Positions 33,459-42,894 of a stretch of 64,000 nucleotides of DNA are shown in pieces; within the stretch, counting starts at the first letter, position 1, and every line of letters begins with the position of its first letter. The DNA lies in NCBI RefSeq assembly GCF_024295805.1, contig NZ_JANCLX010000001.1, positions 186,001 through 250,000 on the forward strand, read 5' to 3'. The position numbers were made by a program, and so were the translations under genes. Origin of the DNA: Streptomyces cucumeris (GTDB taxonomy: Bacteria; Actinomycetota; Actinomycetes; Streptomycetales; Streptomycetaceae). The notes beneath the pieces were generated by a model, which saw only the letters and a list, made by a program, of their open reading frames with translations, was not told where the DNA came from and ran no database searches.

Positions 33459-35564
33459 ATGAACGGAACCGAGAACACCGACCTCACCGCGGACACCGGC
33501 ATCCGGCGGCTGGACATCCCCCAGGGCGGCCCCCTGGACGGTGCGGGCGAGCCGGGCGGCGCCCGCACCGCGCGCGAGGCCCGCGCCCATCTGCACATCG
33601 CCGACGGTCCGGCACCGCTGCCCGCCGGGCCCGGCGACGAGGCGTGGTCCGACCTCCCCGAAGGGCCCGTACCCGACGGCGAGTTGGCGCGGCTGCACCG
33701 GCTCCACCGGCCCGCCCCCGGCCACAGCGCTCTGCGGGAGCGGCTGCGGCGCACCCATCTGCTCGCGCTGTGCGGCGAACCCGGCACCGGCCGGGCCTGG
33801 ACCGGTCTCGCACTCCTGGCCGCCTGTGCCGCACGCACCGGAGGCGGGGTCGAACGTCTCGGCCCCGGCCTCCTCCTCGGCACCCCCGCGGAGCGGCAGC
33901 GGTTCCACCGCGGTCATGGCTATCTCATCGAACTCCCCGCCGGAACCACCGATTCCATCGACTCCACCGGAGCCATGACCACGCCGGAGCCGTCACCGAC
34001 GGACAGCCGCCTCGACCGGCTGCGCATCCGGCTCGTCGAACACGGGGCGTTCGCCGTGGTCCTCGTCCCCGGCAGCCCGGTGGCCGAACGGCTGCTGGGC
34101 TCCGGCCGTCACGCGCTGCCGTACGAGCCGCCCGCCGCCGACGGCGTCCTCGACGGCCATCTCGCCGACCTGCTCGCGGAGGGCCCCGCCGAACTGCTGG
34201 AGCTGGCCCGGTCCACCGCCGCCCGGCCCGAAGTGGCCGAAGCCCTCGGTCTGGACGAGCTGCGCCCCGGTGAGGCGGCGCTCCTCGCCGACCACCTCAC
34301 CGATCACGCACGGGGGCGGATCTCCGACGCCCGGCTGCTGGCGCACTGCCGGTCGTTCGCCCCGCGCCAGGCGCGTACGTGGTTCACCGCCCCCGGCCGC
34401 CCCGACAGCCTGCCCGCGGCCCTGCCCGAACTGCGGGCCGCCGCGCTGCGGATCGCGCTCGCCGTCTTCAACGGCTCCGCGCACAGCCTCACCTCCGAGG
34501 CCGCCGAACTGCTGACCTGGGAGCTGGCCGTCACCCTCGACCCCCAGTACGCCCCGGGCCGCCCGCTGTTCACCGCCCGCCCCGGGGCCGCCCCCGCCAC
34601 CGCCCGCGCGGTGTGCGGCGACGGTGTGGAGGACCTCGGCGAGGCGTCCGTGCCGGTCCGCGCCGTGTGGTTCCAGGGGCGGCGGCTGGCGCCCGCGGTG
34701 CTCTGCGAGGTGTGGGACGGGCACCACAACCTCCGCGGTCCGGTGGCCCGCTGGCTGCGGACGCTGTGCGACGACCCGCGTCCGCAGGTCTGGGTGCGGG
34801 CCGCGGTCGCCGCGGGGGTGCTGTGCGCCCGCGACTATCTCTACGGACTGGTCGAACTGCTGCTGCCGCTGGTGCGCAGTGACAGCCCGGTGCAGCGGAT
34901 GGCAGCCGCCACCGCGCTCGCCGAGGCGTCCCGCGCCCCCGAGGTACGCCCCGCCGTGGACGGTCTGCTGCGCGCCTGGGCGCGTGGTGAGGACGAACGC
35001 GAGCGCGAGACCGCGGCGCTCGCCCACGGCTACGGCCTGGCGGCGGGTTCGGTCCCGGCGTCCCTGGCGGAGCTGGGCCGGATCGCCTGCGCCGACGGCG
35101 GCGTCACCACCTCCTACGGGGCGGTGCGGCTGCTGGCCGGGACCGAGCCGGAAGCGGTGCTGGACGGGCTCACCCACTGGCTGCGCGATCCGCGCAGACC
35201 CCGCCGTGACCTGGCGCTGCTGACGGCGCTGCGCGCGGTCACCACCCGCACCTCGTATCTGTGGGGTCTCGCGGAGGTGCCGGAGCTGGAGCCCTACGCC
35301 GCCTGGCCGTTGGCCACGGCGCTGCTGGCCGCCCGCCCCGGCTGCGCGCCCCAGCTCTCCGAACTGCTGCGGGCCGCGCTGACCTGGGCCCGTTCGGCCG
35401 GTGCCGCCGAGGACGCGCTCGTCGGCTGGATCCGGCGGGCGGCCCGCGACGAACGGCAACTGGCGGTGTTGTGCGGCTTCCTGCCCCGGCTGGCACAGGA
35501 CGGAGACGAACCGCTCGACGTCCGGGCGGCCACACGGATACGGGAGGTGCTGGAAGCGCTGTGA
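33459..35564 (+). CDS. Unrecognised 701-residue protein with degenerate P-loop and HEAT-like region
   Basis: I do not recognise this protein. Around residues 100-115 it reads THLLALCGEPGTGRAWTGLALLAA, which looks like a Walker A motif with Arg in place of the Lys. A region like an AAA/STAND large helical domain follows. The C-terminal half (about 430-700) is a run of amphipathic helices resembling HEAT repeats (PQVWVRAAVAAGVL, SPVQRMAAATALAEAS). No membrane segments. The ATG has AAGGAC upstream. Fourteen bases separate it from the next gene, so the two likely form an operon and perhaps a complex at the membrane. Confidence 0.7.
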   Translation: MNGTENTDLTADTGIRRLDIPQGGPLDGAGEPGGARTAREARAHLHIADGPAPLPAGPGDEAWSDLPEGPVPDGELARLHRLHRPAPGHSALRERLRRTHLLALCGEPGTGRAWTGLALLAACAARTGGGVERLGPGLLLGTPAERQRFHRGHGYLIELPAGTTDSIDSTGAMTTPEPSPTDSRLDRLRIRLVEHGAFAVVLVPGSPVAERLLGSGRHALPYEPPAADGVLDGHLADLLAEGPAELLELARSTAARPEVAEALGLDELRPGEAALLADHLTDHARGRISDARLLAHCRSFAPRQARTWFTAPGRPDSLPAALPELRAAALRIALAVFNGSAHSLTSEAAELLTWELAVTLDPQYAPGRPLFTARPGAAPATARAVCGDGVEDLGEASVPVRAVWFQGRRLAPAVLCEVWDGHHNLRGPVARWLRTLCDDPRPQVWVRAAVAAGVLCARDYLYGLVELLLPLVRSDSPVQRMAAATALAEASRAPEVRPAVDGLLRAWARGEDERERETAALAHGYGLAAGSVPASLAELGRIACADGGVTTSYGAVRLLAGTEPEAVLDGLTHWLRDPRRPRRDLALLTALRAVTTRTSYLWGLAEVPELEPYAAWPLATALLAARPGCAPQLSELLRAALTWARSAGAAEDALVGWIRRAARDERQLAVLCGFLPRLAQDGDEPLDVRAATRIREVLEAL

Positions 35565-35578
35565 GGAGAGGAACGGGG

Positions 35579-36391
35579 ATGGTGAAGGAGACGGAGACGG
35601 ACCGCACGACATGTGCGGAGGAGGAGAGCGGGCCCGGCGGCGTGCGGGAGGCCGCGCCCCGCGACACCCCTGCCCGCCGGTTCTCGGTGACCGGTGCGCG
35701 GCGGCTGCGCGAGGCGCTGCGCACCGGCGGGGACGACCTCGCCGCCGCGCTGCGCGAGGCCGACGACGGGGTACTGCTGAGCGCGCTCGACGAGGGGCCG
35801 CCCGCAGGGCGGGCCACCCGGATCGTCGTCGAGCTGGTGCGCCGGGCGCCGGAGCGGGGCCCTGGGCTGGCGGACGCGGTCTGCGAGAAGGTGCTGGTCG
35901 CCCATCTCTACCTCGATGCCCCGGCCGGTCGCGGGACCCCCGGCGGGGCGGGCCCGGACTCGGACTCGGACCCGGACGCCCGGCTGCGGGTGCGCAACGC
36001 GCTGATGCTCTACGAGGGTCTGGTGCGCCCGTACGCGGAGCGCGGGGCGGTGCCCGAGCTGATGGCATGTGTCCTGCCCGGGCTGTGGAGCGCGGGTGAC
36101 GGCACCGGCGGTGAGGTGGTGCGCCGGATCCTCGGCACCCGGCAGCCCACCGGATTCGGTGAGCGGGGCTGGAAGGCGCTGTTCGGCGCGGTCGCCGAGG
36201 AGTGCCGGGAGCGCGAGGAGGAGGTGCGCCGGACCGCCCGGCCGAAGACACGGCGGCGGCGCTTCCGGCCGCGGCGCGCGGCGGACGACGGCGGTCGGAT
36301 CGATCTGCAACCGGGCCAGCTCTGGGTTTCGGCCCTGCTGGGCTTCATCGCCGTGGCGCTGGTGCTGATCGTGGTGCTCGCGGCGGGATGA
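35579..36391 (+). CDS. Unrecognised 270-residue protein with C-terminal membrane anchor
   Basis: I do not recognise this protein. It is mostly charged and helical, with a basic stretch (RPKTRRRRFRPRRA, about residues 223-236) directly before a single C-terminal membrane helix LWVSALLGFIAVALVLIVVLA. This topology would leave the body in the cytoplasm. GAGGAGAGG precedes the ATG, and a GTG one codon later is also possible. It follows the degenerate P-loop protein closely, suggesting partnership. 36392-36568 after it is C-rich repeat (CCCCCGGCCCCCGCCC) with no gene. Confidence 0.7.
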   Translation: MVKETETDRTTCAEEESGPGGVREAAPRDTPARRFSVTGARRLREALRTGGDDLAAALREADDGVLLSALDEGPPAGRATRIVVELVRRAPERGPGLADAVCEKVLVAHLYLDAPAGRGTPGGAGPDSDSDPDARLRVRNALMLYEGLVRPYAERGAVPELMACVLPGLWSAGDGTGGEVVRRILGTRQPTGFGERGWKALFGAVAEECREREEEVRRTARPKTRRRRFRPRRAADDGGRIDLQPGQLWVSALLGFIAVALVLIVVLAAG

Positions 36392-36568
36392 GCGGGCCGT
36401 CACCCGCTGTGCCCCCGGCCCCCGCCCCGGCCCCCGCCCCGACCGCGGTCCGCGGCGGCGCTCCCGGCCCTCCGCGACCGGGCCGGGGGAAGGCAGGTAC
36501 CGGACATCCTCGCGGATACGTGTGTCGCGAGACGTTCACCGTGGGCCCACAGCGGCGAAGATGGGTGC

Positions 36569-37798
36569 ATGGGATTCCACGTGGACTCCGAGGCCGGGCG
36601 GCTGCGCCGTGTCATCCTGCACCGCCCCGACCTGGAGCTGAAGCGGCTCACACCGTCCAACAAGGACGCACTGCTCTTCGACGACGTCCTGTGGGTGCGA
36701 CGGGCCCGCCAGGAGCACGACGGTTTCGCCGATGTGCTGCGCGACCGCGGTGTCGAGGTCCACCTCTTCGGCGATCTGCTCGCCGAGAGCCTCGCCCTGC
36801 CACCGGCGCGGTCGCTGGTCCTGGACCGGGTCTTCGACGAGAAGGAGTACGGCCCGCTCGTCACCGACCACCTGCGCGCCGCCTTCGACGAGCTCACCGC
36901 CCCCGAGCTGACCGAGGCGCTGATCGGCGGAATGACCAAGCGGGAGTATCTGGCGCGGTACCCGGAGCCGGTCTCCGTCCGGTTCCACGCCATGGACGCC
37001 GATGACTTCCTCGTCAATCCGCTGCCCAATCACCTCTTCACCCGGGACGCCTCCGCATGGGTCTACGACGGGGTCTCCATCAACGCGATGCGCTGGCCCG
37101 CCCGCTGGCACGAGACCGTCCACTACGAGGCCGTCTACCGGCACCACCCGCTCTTCGCCGACGAGGACTTCCACGTCTGGTCGGAGGGCCAGGCGGCCTA
37201 CCCCTCGACGATCGAGGGCGGCGATGTGCTGGTGATCGGCAAGGGCGCGGTGCTGATCGGCATGAGCGAGCGGACCACCCCGCAGGCCGTGGAGATGATG
37301 GCCCACCGGCTCTTCGCGGCCGGTTCTGCCCGCACCATCGTGGCCCTGGACATGCCCAAGGGGCGGGCCTTCATGCACCTGGACACCGTGATGACGATGG
37401 TCGACGGGGACACCTTCACCCAGTACGCGGGGCTCGGGATGCTCCCCTCGTACACCATCGAACCGGGCGCGGGCAGCCATGAGCTCAAGGTCACCGACCA
37501 TCCGCCCGAGCATATGCACCGCGCGATAGCCGCCGCCCTCGGACTGGACTCCATCCGGGTGCTCACCGCCACCCAGGACGTCCACGCCGCCGAGCGCGAG
37601 CAGTGGGACGACGGCTGCAACGTGCTCGCGGTCGAGCCGGGCGTGGTGGTCGCCTACGAGCGGAACGCGACGACCAACACCTTCCTGCGCAAGCGGGGCA
37701 TCGAGGTCATCGACATCCCGGGCAGCGAGCTGGGGCGGGGCCGGGGCGGACCGCGGTGTATGAGCTGCCCGGTCGAGCGGGATCCCGTGGAAGGGTAG
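36569..37798 (+). CDS. arcA: Arginine deiminase
   Basis: ArcA converts arginine to citrulline and ammonia, the first step of the ADI pathway. All catalytic regions are visible in this 409-residue protein: [31 protein letters not shown] and the C-terminal nucleophile Cys397 in RCMSCP. Length is normal. No strong ribosome binding site precedes the ATG, so it may be leaderless. The catabolic ornithine carbamoyltransferase follows after 160 bases. Confidence 0.95.
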   Translation: MGFHVDSEAGRLRRVILHRPDLELKRLTPSNKDALLFDDVLWVRRARQEHDGFADVLRDRGVEVHLFGDLLAESLALPPARSLVLDRVFDEKEYGPLVTDHLRAAFDELTAPELTEALIGGMTKREYLARYPEPVSVRFHAMDADDFLVNPLPNHLFTRDASAWVYDGVSINAMRWPARWHETVHYEAVYRHHPLFADEDFHVWSEGQAAYPSTIEGGDVLVIGKGAVLIGMSERTTPQAVEMMAHRLFAAGSARTIVALDMPKGRAFMHLDTVMTMVDGDTFTQYAGLGMLPSYTIEPGAGSHELKVTDHPPEHMHRAIAAALGLDSIRVLTATQDVHAAEREQWDDGCNVLAVEPGVVVAYERNATTNTFLRKRGIEVIDIPGSELGRGRGGPRCMSCPVERDPVEG

Positions 37799-37812
37799 GC
37801 GGCGGACCGGCC

Positions 37813-37900
37813 CCGGAGCCGTACGCCGGAGCCGTACGAAGGAAGCCGCATGAAGGACCCCCTCCATATATATGCAGTCCTTCGTATATGCTTCCATGGT
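37813..37900 (+). promoter_or_regulatory. Repeat and AT-rich ArgR-type operator/promoter region before arcB
   Basis: CCGGAGCCGTACG is repeated in tandem (37813-37838). It is followed by inverted repeat GAAGGAC...GTCCTTC (37852-37858, 37877-37883) and by two AT-rich elements, CCATATATATGCA (37864-37876) and CGTATATGCTTCCATGG (37883-37899). In a genome this G/C-rich such TATATGCA-type sequences resemble streptomycete ARG boxes, which fits the arginine genes on both sides. ArgR binding is an inference from composition and context. Confidence 0.5.
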
Positions 37901-37958
37901 TCCTGGCCGCGGCACCGCCGCCGCAGCCGTGTTCCACCGTGACCGAGGAGCCCACCCC

Positions 37959-38963
37959 ATGGCGATTGACCTCACCGGCCGCCATTTTCTCAAGGAGCTG
38001 GACTTCACCGCCGACGAGTTCCGCCGGCTCGTCGGCCTGGCGGCCGAGCTGAAGGCGGCCAAGCGCGCGGGCGCGGAGGTGCGGCGGCTCCAGGGCAAGA
38101 ACATCGCCCTGGTCTTCGAGAAGACCTCGACCCGCACCCGCTGCGCCTTCGAGGTCGCCGCCGCCGACCAGGGCGCCTCGACGACGTATCTGGACCCGGT
38201 CGGCTCGCAGATCGGGCACAAGGAGTCGGTCAAGGACACGGCGCGGGTGCTGGGCCGGATGTTCGACGCCATCGAGTACCGGGGGCACGGCCAGGGCGTC
38301 GTCGAGGAGCTGGCCGCGCACGCCGGGGTGCCGGTCTACAACGGGCTCACCGACGAGTGGCACCCCACCCAGATGCTCGCCGACGTGCTCACCATGACCG
38401 AGCACAGCGAGAAGCCGCTGGACCGGATCGCCTTCGCCTACCTCGGTGACGCCCGCTACAACATGGGCAACTCCTACCTGGTCACGGGCGCCCTGCTGGG
38501 CATGGACGTCCGGATCGTGGCGCCCCGGCTGCTCTGGCCGGACAACACCATCGTGGAGCTGGCCCGGCAGCTTGCCGCCGTCTCCGGCGCCCGGGTCTCG
38601 CTGACCGAGGACGTCGAGGAGGGGGTGCGCGGGGCGGACTTCGTCGCCACCGACGTCTGGGTGTCGATGGGGGAGCCCAAGGAGGTGTGGGACGAGCGCA
38701 TAGCGCTGCTGGGCCCGTACGCGGTGACGATGGACGTGCTGCGCGCGACCGGCAATGCCGCGGTGAAGTTCCTGCACTGCCTCCCGGCCTTCCATGACCT
38801 GGGCACCGACGTGGGCCGGGAGATCTACGACCGGCACGGGCTGACCTCGCTGGAGGTCTCCGAGGAGGTCTTCGAGTCCGCGCACTCCGTCGTCTTCGAC
38901 GAGGCGGAGAACCGGATGCACACCATCAAGGCGGTGCTGGTCGCCACGCTCAGCACGCCCTGA
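37959..38963 (+). CDS. arcB: Ornithine carbamoyltransferase, catabolic type
   Basis: The 334-residue enzyme interconverts citrulline plus phosphate and ornithine plus carbamoyl phosphate. Visible are the carbamoyl phosphate motif STRTR in [23 protein letters not shown] and HCLPAF. The position beside arcA and the long N-terminus favour the catabolic ArcB role over biosynthetic ArgF, although sequence alone cannot exclude the latter. GAGGAG lies eight bases before the ATG. No carbamate kinase gene (arcC) follows within the window. Confidence 0.93.
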   Translation: MAIDLTGRHFLKELDFTADEFRRLVGLAAELKAAKRAGAEVRRLQGKNIALVFEKTSTRTRCAFEVAAADQGASTTYLDPVGSQIGHKESVKDTARVLGRMFDAIEYRGHGQGVVEELAAHAGVPVYNGLTDEWHPTQMLADVLTMTEHSEKPLDRIAFAYLGDARYNMGNSYLVTGALLGMDVRIVAPRLLWPDNTIVELARQLAAVSGARVSLTEDVEEGVRGADFVATDVWVSMGEPKEVWDERIALLGPYAVTMDVLRATGNAAVKFLHCLPAFHDLGTDVGREIYDRHGLTSLEVSEEVFESAHSVVFDEAENRMHTIKAVLVATLSTP

Positions 38964-38999
38964 CGCCGCCGGCGCGGACGGCCGCCGGGATCCGGGCGG

Positions 39000-39590
39000 T
39001 CAGCGGCCCCGGGGCTGGAGGGTGAACCAGACGGCCTTGCCGAAGGCGGTGGGCCGGTAGCCCGCGTCCGCGCTCAGGGTGCGGATCAGCAGCAGTCCGC
39101 GGCCGCGCTCGGCCAGGCTCGGTGAGCCGTCGGGGTGGTCGCCGCCGGGTCTCTTGGGGCCCTCGGGGCGGCCGGGACCGTCGAACCCGCCGGGCGGGGT
39201 CGGGTCCTGGTCGTGCACCTCCACCTGCCAGCCGCCGGTCGGCACCAGCTCGACCACCAGCTCTATCGGCTCGTCGCCGTCGGTGTGCTGCACCGCGTTG
39301 GCGACCAGTTCGGCCGTCAGCAGCTCCGCGGTGTCCCCATCCACCGGAGCCCCGATGTCCGCCAGGGTGTTACGGATCAGCGCACGGGCCAGCGGTACGG
39401 CGGCCGTCGTGTGCGGCAGTGCGAACCGCCAGGTGGCGGCACGGAGGGGTTCGGGCAACGTCCTGATCCAGTCGTCAGCGGAGCCTTTCGGCCGGGTGTA
39501 CGGCAGTCCCCCCGGGTGAGTCCGGGGGGAGATACCGCAGCCCTTGACGGTATGAAGCGGACGATAGTGCCGGAAGGGACCGTGGACCAC
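39000..39590 (-). CDS. RsbW-like ATP-binding (anti-sigma-type) protein
   Basis: A 196-residue protein with a single HATPase domain: N box LLTAELVANAVQHT, a G1-like VHDQDPTPP, and ERGRGLLLIRTLSADAG. Streptomycetes carry dozens of such proteins that act as anti-sigma factors or ATP-dependent switches. The first 45 residues are not conserved-looking; the GTG at 39590 is uncertain and a later start is possible. It converges on arcB and is divergent from the aromatic degradation operon, but nothing links it to either. Confidence 0.8.
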   Translation of the reverse strand: MVHGPFRHYRPLHTVKGCGISPRTHPGGLPYTRPKGSADDWIRTLPEPLRAATWRFALPHTTAAVPLARALIRNTLADIGAPVDGDTAELLTAELVANAVQHTDGDEPIELVVELVPTGGWQVEVHDQDPTPPGGFDGPGRPEGPKRPGGDHPDGSPSLAERGRGLLLIRTLSADAGYRPTAFGKAVWFTLQPRGR

Positions 39591-39662
39591 TCTTGCCGGG
39601 ACTTATGACCTGACGGGCGGCCCGGTGGAACGCGCCCGCCCGAGCCGTCTTATCGCGTACTC

Positions 39663-39689
39663 GTGACGACAGTCATGATGCGGTGATAA
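39663..39689 (+). promoter_or_regulatory. Shared 27-bp operator/promoter motif, copy 1
   Basis: Begins GTGACGACAGTCA, followed by two variable bases, ATGC, and ends GATAA; 23 of 27 bases equal the copy at 45448-45474. TGAC-gaca-GTCA inside it is an inverted repeat. It lies 48 bases before the enoyl-CoA hydratase start. The PaaX-type regulator encoded between the two copies is the obvious candidate to bind it. Confidence 0.7.
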
Positions 39690-39736
39690 CTTCAACTGGC
39701 AGGCAGTAGCCGTCAGGCCGAAGGAGGCCAGGGCCC

Positions 39737-40564
39737 ATGAGTCCGTTCACCGGCTCCGCGTCCCGCACCGAGAAGTGGCGCCATCTGAGCCTCACGCTCG
39801 ACGACGGCGTGGCGAACGTCACGCTCGCCCGCCCCGAGAAACTGAACGCGCTCACCTTCGGCGCCTACGCCGATCTCCGCGACCTCCTCGCCGAGCTGGC
39901 CCGCGAGGGATCGGTGCGGGCCCTGGTGCTGGGCGGCGAGGGCCGCGGCTTCTGCTCCGGCGGCGATGTGGACGACATCATCGGCGCGACCCTCGCCATG
40001 GACACCCGGCAGCTCCTGGACTTCAACCGGATGACCGGCCAGGTGGTGCGCGCCCTGCGGGAGTGCCCCTTCCCGGTGGTGGCCGCGGTGCACGGGGCCG
40101 CGGCCGGGGCCGGGGCCGTCCTCGCGCTCGCCGCCGACTTCCGGGTCGCCGACCCCACCGCGCGCTTCTCCTTCCTCTTCACCAAGGTCGGGCTCTCCGG
40201 CGGCGACATGGGCGCCGCCTATCTGCTGCCGCGCGTGGTCGGACTCGGTCACGCCACCCGGCTGCTGATGCTGGGCGAACCGGTACGCGCCGCCGAGGCC
40301 GAGCGCATCGGGCTGATCAGCGTGATGGCGGACGAGGGCGAGGCACAGCGGCGGGCCGAGGCACTGGCCCGGCGGCTCGCCGACGGACCCTCCCTCGCCC
40401 TCGCCCAGACCAAGGCGCTGCTCACCTCCGAGCTCGACATGCCGCTGTCGGCGTCGATCGAGATGGACGCGGCGACCCAGGCGCTGCTGATGAACGGCGC
40501 GGACTACGCCGAGTTCCACGCCGCGTTCACCGCCCGCCGTGAGCCCCGGTGGCAGGGCCGGTGA
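39737..40564 (+). CDS. Enoyl-CoA hydratase/isomerase family protein
   Basis: A 275-residue crotonase-fold enzyme: LARPEKLNALTF at the N-terminus, the oxyanion-hole segments GEGRGFCSGGDVDD and AVHGAAAGAGAVLALAADF, and FTKVGLSGGDMGAAYLLPR. In the 2-aminobenzoyl-CoA pathway a hydratase of this type acts in beta-oxidation of the dearomatised ring. GAAGGAGG is a strong ribosome binding site. The stop overlaps the monooxygenase/reductase start by four bases (GTGA). Confidence 0.9.
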   Translation: MSPFTGSASRTEKWRHLSLTLDDGVANVTLARPEKLNALTFGAYADLRDLLAELAREGSVRALVLGGEGRGFCSGGDVDDIIGATLAMDTRQLLDFNRMTGQVVRALRECPFPVVAAVHGAAAGAGAVLALAADFRVADPTARFSFLFTKVGLSGGDMGAAYLLPRVVGLGHATRLLMLGEPVRAAEAERIGLISVMADEGEAQRRAEALARRLADGPSLALAQTKALLTSELDMPLSASIEMDAATQALLMNGADYAEFHAAFTARREPRWQGR

Positions 40565-42894
40565 CGGCCGGACGGCCGGCTCGGATCGCCGTCGTCGGCG
40601 GCGGGCCCGCCGGTCTGTACGCGGCGGTGCTGCTGGCCCGGCTGGACCCCCGGCGCGAGATCACCGTCTGGGAGCGCAACGCGTCCGACCGGACCTTCGG
40701 CTTCGGAGTGGTCCTCTCCGACGAGACCCTCGGCGGGATCGAGCATGCCGACCCGGCCGTGCACACCGCGCTGTCCCGGGAGTTCGTCCGCTGGGACGAC
40801 ATCGACGTCGTGCACCGCGGCCGGACGCTCACCTCCGGCGGCCACGGCTTCGCCGCCCTCGGCCGGCGCAGACTGCTGGAGATCCTCCACCAGCGCTGCC
40901 GCGACCTCGGCGTGCGGCTCCACTTCGAGGCCCCCGCGCCCTCCGCCGCGTCCCTCGCCCGCAGCCATGACCTGGTGATCGCCGCCGACGGGGTGCACAG
41001 CGCCACCCGGCAGGCCCACGCCGACGCCTTCCGCCCGCGGCTCACCACCCATCGCTGCCGCTACATCTGGCTCGCCGCCGACTTCGCCCTGGAGGCGTTC
41101 CGCTTCGAGACCGCCGAGACCGCACACGGTGTGCTCCAGCTCCATGGCTACCCCTACGCCCGCCCGGCGCCCGGATCGCCGGGTGCCAGCACCGTCATCG
41201 TCGAGGCGCGCGAGGAGGTGTGGCGGCGGGCCGGGCTCGACGGCCTCGGCGAGCAGGAGTCCGCGGACGCCTGCGCCAAGCTCTTCGCCGATGCCCTCGG
41301 CGGACGGCCGCTGCGCGGCAACGGCTCGCAGTGGACGGCGTTCCGCACCGTGGTCAACGAGCGCTGGTCGCACGGCAATACGGTGCTGCTCGGCGACGCC
41401 GCCCACACCGCGCACTTCTCCATCGGCTCGGGCACCAAACTGGCCGTCGAGGACGCCCTCGCGCTCGCCGCCGCTCTCCAGGAGCATCCGGAGCTGCCCG
41501 AGGCGCTGGCCGCGTACGAGGCCGAGCGCCGTCCCGTCGTCGAGTCCACCCAGCGGGCCGCCCGCGCCAGTCTGGAGTGGTTCGAGAATCTGTCGCTCTA
41601 CCTCGACCAGCCGCCGCGGCAGTTCGCGTTCAACCTGCTGACCCGCAGCCGCCGGGTCACCCATGACAACCTGCGGCTGCGCGACACCGGCTTCGTCTCG
41701 GCGGTCGAACGGGAGGCGGAGGTGCCCGACGGCACACCGCCCATGTTCACCCCCTTCCGGCTGCGCGGACTCACCCTGCGCAACCGGGTGGTGGTGTCCC
41801 CGATGGACATGTACTCCGCACAGGACGGCATCCCCGGCGACTTCCACCTGGTCCACCTCGGCGGGCGCGCCCTGGGCGGCGCGGGCCTGGTGATGACCGA
41901 GATGGTCTGCGTGAGCCCGCGGGGGCGGATCACGCCCGGCTGCGCGGGGCTCTACACGGACCCCCACGAGGCGGCCTGGCGCCGGATCGTGGACTTCGCC
42001 CATGCGCAGTCCCCGGGCGTGGCCGTCGGCGTCCAGCTCGGCCACAGCGGCCGCAAGGGGTCCACCCGGCTGATGTGGGAGGGGATCGACGACCCGCTGC
42101 CGGAGGGCAACTGGCCGCTGGTGGCCCCCTCGCCGCTGCCCTACCGCCCCGGGGTCAGCCAGATACCGGAGGCGCTGGACACCGACGGACTCACCGCCGT
42201 CCGCGACCAGTTCGTGGCCGCCGCCGAGCGGGCCGCCCGCGCCGGGTTCGACCTCCTGGAACTCCACTGCGCCCACGGCTATCTGCTCTCCGGTTTCCTC
42301 TCCCCGCTCACCAACCGGCGCACCGATGCCTACGGCGGTTCGCTCCGGGCGCGGCTGCGCTATCCGCTGGAGGTCTTCGACGCCGTCCGCGCCGTGTGGC
42401 CCCGCGAATCCCCCATGACGGTGCGCATCTCCGCCACCGACTGGGCCGAGGGCGGCACCACCGCCGAGGACGCGGTGACCATCGCGGCAGCCTTCGCCGA
42501 CCACGGCGCCGACGCGGTCGACGTCTCCACCGGCCAGGTCGTCGCCCATGAACGGCCCGAGTACGGCCGCTCCTACCAGGCCCCGTTCGCCGACCGCATC
42601 CGCAACGAGCTCGGGGTCCCCGTCATCGCCGTGGGCGCCATCTCCTCCTGGGACGACGTCAACTCCCTGATCCTGGCGGGCCGCGCCGACCTCTGTGCCC
42701 TGGCCCGCCCCCATCTCTACGACCCCCAGTGGACCCTGCACGCGGCGGCCGAGCAGGAGTACTCCGGCCCCGGAGCGCCCTGGCCGCTGCCGTACCGGGC
42801 GGGCAGCCGCAAGCCGCCGACCGGGCGGACGGACGGGCCCAGACCGCGGCTGGCGCTGGACGGGCCGGTGGCGGACCGGGCCGTGACCGGCTAG
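40561..42894 (+). CDS. Fused FAD monooxygenase/old-yellow-enzyme reductase, 2-aminobenzoyl-CoA type
   Basis: A 777-residue two-domain flavoenzyme. Residues 1-395 are a salicylate-hydroxylase-like FAD monooxygenase (VVGGGPAGLYAAVLLARLDP, GDAAHTAHFSIGSGTKLAVEDA). Residues about 400-765 are an OYE-type FMN reductase (MFTPFRLRGLTLRNRVVVSPM, QLGHSGRKGS, HCAHGYLLSGFLSP). This fusion is known from 2-aminobenzoyl-CoA monooxygenase/reductase of Azoarcus, which hydroxylates and reduces the ring in one enzyme; related proteins are annotated salicylyl-CoA 5-hydroxylase. The neighbours (CoA ligase, dehydrogenase, hydratase, RidA) favour the aminobenzoate route. It ends in a CTAG shared with the convergent regulator stop. 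Confidence 0.9.
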   Translation: MTAGRPARIAVVGGGPAGLYAAVLLARLDPRREITVWERNASDRTFGFGVVLSDETLGGIEHADPAVHTALSREFVRWDDIDVVHRGRTLTSGGHGFAALGRRRLLEILHQRCRDLGVRLHFEAPAPSAASLARSHDLVIAADGVHSATRQAHADAFRPRLTTHRCRYIWLAADFALEAFRFETAETAHGVLQLHGYPYARPAPGSPGASTVIVEAREEVWRRAGLDGLGEQESADACAKLFADALGGRPLRGNGSQWTAFRTVVNERWSHGNTVLLGDAAHTAHFSIGSGTKLAVEDALALAAALQEHPELPEALAAYEAERRPVVESTQRAARASLEWFENLSLYLDQPPRQFAFNLLTRSRRVTHDNLRLRDTGFVSAVEREAEVPDGTPPMFTPFRLRGLTLRNRVVVSPMDMYSAQDGIPGDFHLVHLGGRALGGAGLVMTEMVCVSPRGRITPGCAGLYTDPHEAAWRRIVDFAHAQSPGVAVGVQLGHSGRKGSTRLMWEGIDDPLPEGNWPLVAPSPLPYRPGVSQIPEALDTDGLTAVRDQFVAAAERAARAGFDLLELHCAHGYLLSGFLSPLTNRRTDAYGGSLRARLRYPLEVFDAVRAVWPRESPMTVRISATDWAEGGTTAEDAVTIAAAFADHGADAVDVSTGQVVAHERPEYGRSYQAPFADRIRNELGVPVIAVGAISSWDDVNSLILAGRADLCALARPHLYDPQWTLHAAAEQEYSGPGAPWPLPYRAGSRKPPTGRTDGPRPRLALDGPVADRAVTG

